Positions 6,130 through 7,730 of a DNA stretch of 7,730 nt are shown here, in pieces (the first letter of the stretch is position 1; every line of letters starts with the position of its first letter). This DNA is from Erysipelotrichaceae bacterium (lineage in GTDB: Bacteria > Bacillota_I > Bacilli_A > Erysipelotrichales > Erysipelotrichaceae). Where the stretch lies: positions 1-7,730 of the forward strand of contig JAUNJW010000093.1 in NCBI GenBank assembly GCA_030533035.1, read 5' to 3'. A program made the translations under genes and the position numbers. The notes under the pieces were generated by a model that was given only the letters and a program-made list of their open reading frames with translations, was not told the origin of the DNA and did no database searches.

Positions 6130-6541
6130 ATTTCAGTTTCAGATATTCTTCCTGGTCGACCGGTTCCAGCCATTCATGGGAACCCTCTGCAATTCTGGAC
6201 ATGACGGAAAGATGGGCAAAGGCGGAATCTTTGGCGGCGCCATGCCAGTGCTTGACATCAAGCGGGATTTCAATGACTGTGCCGGGCACCATTTTGACAG
6301 CTTCCTTACCCCATTCCTGATACCAGCCTTCACCGCCGACGCAGACAATGATCTGCTGGCAGCCGTGGTGAACATGCCAGTTGTTGATGCAGCCGGGCGC
6401 AAATGTGACGTTGGAAATATCAGTCTGCGCTTCCGGTGAAGTCAGTCTTGACAGGTATGTTGTGCCTGTAAAATACTGGGCGACAGGATTGATATCGCCG
6501 AGTTCAAACGGAGATACTTTCTTCAGTTCATTCTTGTCCAT
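6128..6541 (-). CDS. Single-domain cupin protein, partner of the CMD protein
   Basis: A 137-residue small beta-barrel protein with a probable metal site. Cupin motif 1 is PGCINNWHVHHGCQQIIVCVGGEG, with His56 and His58 as ligands; the usual motif-1 Glu is replaced by Gln (Gln62 or Gln63). Motif 2 is PGTVIEIPLDVKHWHGA, with His98 as ligand and His100 nearby. The end, SRIAEGSHEWLEPVDQEEYLKL, is typical of the short cupins found beside CMD genes. Its reaction is unknown; it probably works on the same substrate as, or in a complex with, the CMD protein encoded 8 bp downstream. The ATG at 6541 has AAGGAG (6548-6553) at good spacing. An AT-rich stretch with TATAAG (6565-6570) lies upstream, but there is no matching -35 box, so promoter assignment stays open. 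Confidence 0.88.
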   Translation of the reverse strand: MDKNELKKVSPFELGDINPVAQYFTGTTYLSRLTSPEAQTDISNVTFAPGCINNWHVHHGCQQIIVCVGGEGWYQEWGKEAVKMVPGTVIEIPLDVKHWHGAAKDSAFAHLSVMSRIAEGSHEWLEPVDQEEYLKLK

Positions 6542-6574
6542 AAACGTCTCCTTCTTTTCTGTTACTTATATTTT

Positions 6575-6610
6575 AACAAGAAAAGTCCGCAGGAATGATA
6601 CCTTGCGGAC
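6575..6610 (-). terminator. Intrinsic terminator of the 2-hydroxyacid dehydrogenase gene
   Basis: On the minus strand GTCCGCA (6604-6610) pairs with TGCGGAC (6585-6591), with two more GG/CC pairs beyond a single-base bulge and a 7-base loop (6594-6600). A T-rich tract follows (complement of 6575-6584). It separates the dehydrogenase from the cupin-CMD unit, about 29 bp after the dehydrogenase stop. Confidence 0.82.
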
Positions 6611-6638
6611 ATATTCAGCTATTCAGTTTCAGAATGAT

Positions 6639-7592
6639 TCAGCGGCATACATTGACAGGACTGCCGTCCAGCCAGGCGGTGATATTGTCAAAAACAATCT
6701 TCGCTCTTCTTTCCATTGCCTCCTCGGAAATGAATGCCTGGTGCGGCGTCAGGATGGTGTTCTTCGCACTGAGCAGGGGATAATCCTCCGGGATCGGCGG
6801 TTCCATGTCATAGACGTCGATGCAGGCAAAGCCGAGCTCATCATTGTTCAGGGCGTCTGCCAGCGCCTTGTTGTCCACGATCGGGCCGCGGGCGCAGTTG
6901 ATGAAGACAGCGTCATTTTTCATTAAGGCTATTTTTTCTTTTGAGATCATTCCCTTTGTAAGTTTATTGTTGGGAAGATTCAGAGAGATGATGTCGCTTT
7001 CGGCAAGCACTTCATCCAGTGTTCTGTACTCGATTCCCAGTGCCCTGGCTTCTTCCTTTTCAGAACGGTTGTACGCAATCACCTTCGCGCCGAAGGCAAG
7101 GAAGAGCTTTGCGGCCTGCAGGCCGATCGCGCCAAGGCCGATGATCCCGACGGTGCGGCCATGGATTTCGCGGCCCCCAAGACCGGCGGCGGTACCGCCT
7201 GTTCTTGTTCTTTCATCAGCTTTGACCATGTTTCTCAGGCCCGCCACTGCCATGCCGAGGATCAGTTCGGCGACTGTTTCTGTGGAATAGCCGGCGGCGT
7301 TGCATATTGTGATGTCCCTGTCACGGCAGGCATCGGCGGCGATATGGTCAATGCCGGTAAAGGCCACATCGAGCATCTTAAGATCCGCAGCAGCTTCGAC
7401 TGCCTCGGCCGGGAAAGGATGATTTGCGAGCATGACAATCTCACTGTCCCGGACCCGGTCTTTGAGTTCTTCCGTATCCTTCCACAATGTGTCATACGAA
7501 ATAAATGTATGGCCTTTTTCTTTCAGCGGCGCTGAGAGTTTTTCAAGGACTTCCGCTTTGACATTCAGCGGTTCGATCAGACTGATTTTCAT
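6639..7592 (-). CDS. D-isomer-specific 2-hydroxyacid dehydrogenase, NAD(P)-dependent
   Basis: A 317-residue cytoplasmic enzyme interconverting a 2-oxoacid and a D-2-hydroxyacid; length is normal for the family. The Rossmann signature is VGIIGLGAIGLQAAKL (148-163, GLGAIG at 152-157). The catalytic triad positions are Arg235 in NCARGPIVD, Glu264 in DVYDMEPPIP and His284 in LTPHQAF. At the end of the second beta strand the sequence is AYNRSEKE (173-180): the Asp that selects NADH is absent and an Asn-Arg-Ser follows, which points to possible NADPH use. The exact substrate (glyoxylate/hydroxypyruvate, phosphoglycerate or other) is not fixed; lack of an ACT domain makes a classic SerA less likely. 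ATG 7592 is preceded by AGAGG. It seems to be transcribed alone, with a terminator downstream. Confidence 0.92.
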   Translation of the reverse strand: MKISLIEPLNVKAEVLEKLSAPLKEKGHTFISYDTLWKDTEELKDRVRDSEIVMLANHPFPAEAVEAAADLKMLDVAFTGIDHIAADACRDRDITICNAAGYSTETVAELILGMAVAGLRNMVKADERTRTGGTAAGLGGREIHGRTVGIIGLGAIGLQAAKLFLAFGAKVIAYNRSEKEEARALGIEYRTLDEVLAESDIISLNLPNNKLTKGMISKEKIALMKNDAVFINCARGPIVDNKALADALNNDELGFACIDVYDMEPPIPEDYPLLSAKNTILTPHQAFISEEAMERRAKIVFDNITAWLDGSPVNVCR

Positions 7593-7660
7593 TTAACTAC
7601 CTCTTCTGCAATTATGCAGTTTCTGTATTTATTGTACTGTTATTTTTCATTGAATGGACG

Positions 7661-7687
7661 ATTATGCTTTGGTCCTGCCGGTGTCAA
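7661..7687 (-). promoter_or_regulatory. Possible promoter of the 2-hydroxyacid dehydrogenase gene
   Basis: A perfect minus-strand TTGACA (7682-7687) is followed after 15 bp by CATAAT (7661-7666, five of six). The spacer is shorter than the usual 17 bp, so strength is doubtful. A start near 7654 would leave a leader of about 60 bases, which includes an inverted repeat CTGCA-ATTA-TGCAG at 7606-7619 close to the ribosome binding site. I see no supported gene in 7593-7730. Confidence 0.4.
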
Positions 7688-7730
7688 TCGGAATGAGACG
7701 CAGACATTACGATGGCGGTTTGGAACCGGT

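Noticed and set aside
6565..6593. TATAAG as -10 of the cupin-CMD unit
   Set aside because: The position is right for a start near 6558, but no -35 or TG extension is present; the upstream part is the preceding terminator.
7654..7730. Short plus-strand frame starting MDDYALVLPVSIG and open to the window edge
   Set aside because: Only 25 codons are visible, there is no ribosome binding site, and there is no recognisable family.

Overview
This 7.7-kb window looks like an ordinary chromosomal segment of a low-to-moderate GC Bacillota (Firmicutes) bacterium. That placement is an inference from strong AAGGAG-type ribosome binding sites, sigma-A-like promoters, intrinsic terminators with T-runs, and family content (11-helix NSS transporter, DUF998, two-domain CMD plus cupin, RimJ/RimL-type GNAT). 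It could be an Erysipelotrichales or Clostridia-type gut or oral anaerobe, but the genus cannot be fixed from the sequence alone. I see no RNA gene, insertion sequence, phage gene or CRISPR array.

Left part (plus strand, 1-1650): the 3' two-thirds of a sodium:neurotransmitter-symporter-family transporter, cut by the window edge, ends in a clear intrinsic terminator. A class I SAM-dependent methyltransferase follows, with its own extended -10 promoter. It ends at a perfect 8-bp stem that works as a terminator on both strands, because the next gene converges on it.

Middle part (minus strand, read from 5365 down to 1712): a TetR-family regulator heads a compact run of genes: TetR, GNAT acetyltransferase, a Cys-type Ntn hydrolase, a six-helix DUF998 membrane protein, then after an 80-bp gap a YdcF/DUF218 membrane protein. 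The first four are tightly packed: TetR and GNAT are 5 bp apart, GNAT and the hydrolase 22 bp apart, and the hydrolase and DUF998 genes overlap by 20 bp. The TetR promoter is near consensus (TTTACA, 17 bp, TATAAT). A 16-bp near-palindrome covers its predicted start point, so self-repression of the whole cassette is likely. The cassette pairs an acetyltransferase with an amide-bond hydrolase under a ligand-responsive regulator, which suggests small-molecule modification or detoxification; the substrate is unknown.

Right part (minus strand, 7592 down to 5385): a D-2-hydroxyacid dehydrogenase with its own terminator, then a two-gene unit of a cupin and a tandem-domain carboxymuconolactone-decarboxylase-like protein, separated by 8 bp with the second gene's ribosome binding site overlapping the first gene's stop codon. 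No terminator is visible between this unit and the TetR gene, so read-through is possible.

Nothing here clearly amounts to an undescribed system. The most worthwhile points are the TetR-controlled GNAT/Ntn-hydrolase/DUF998 cassette, its operator architecture, and the hydrolase's altered active-site neighbourhood.
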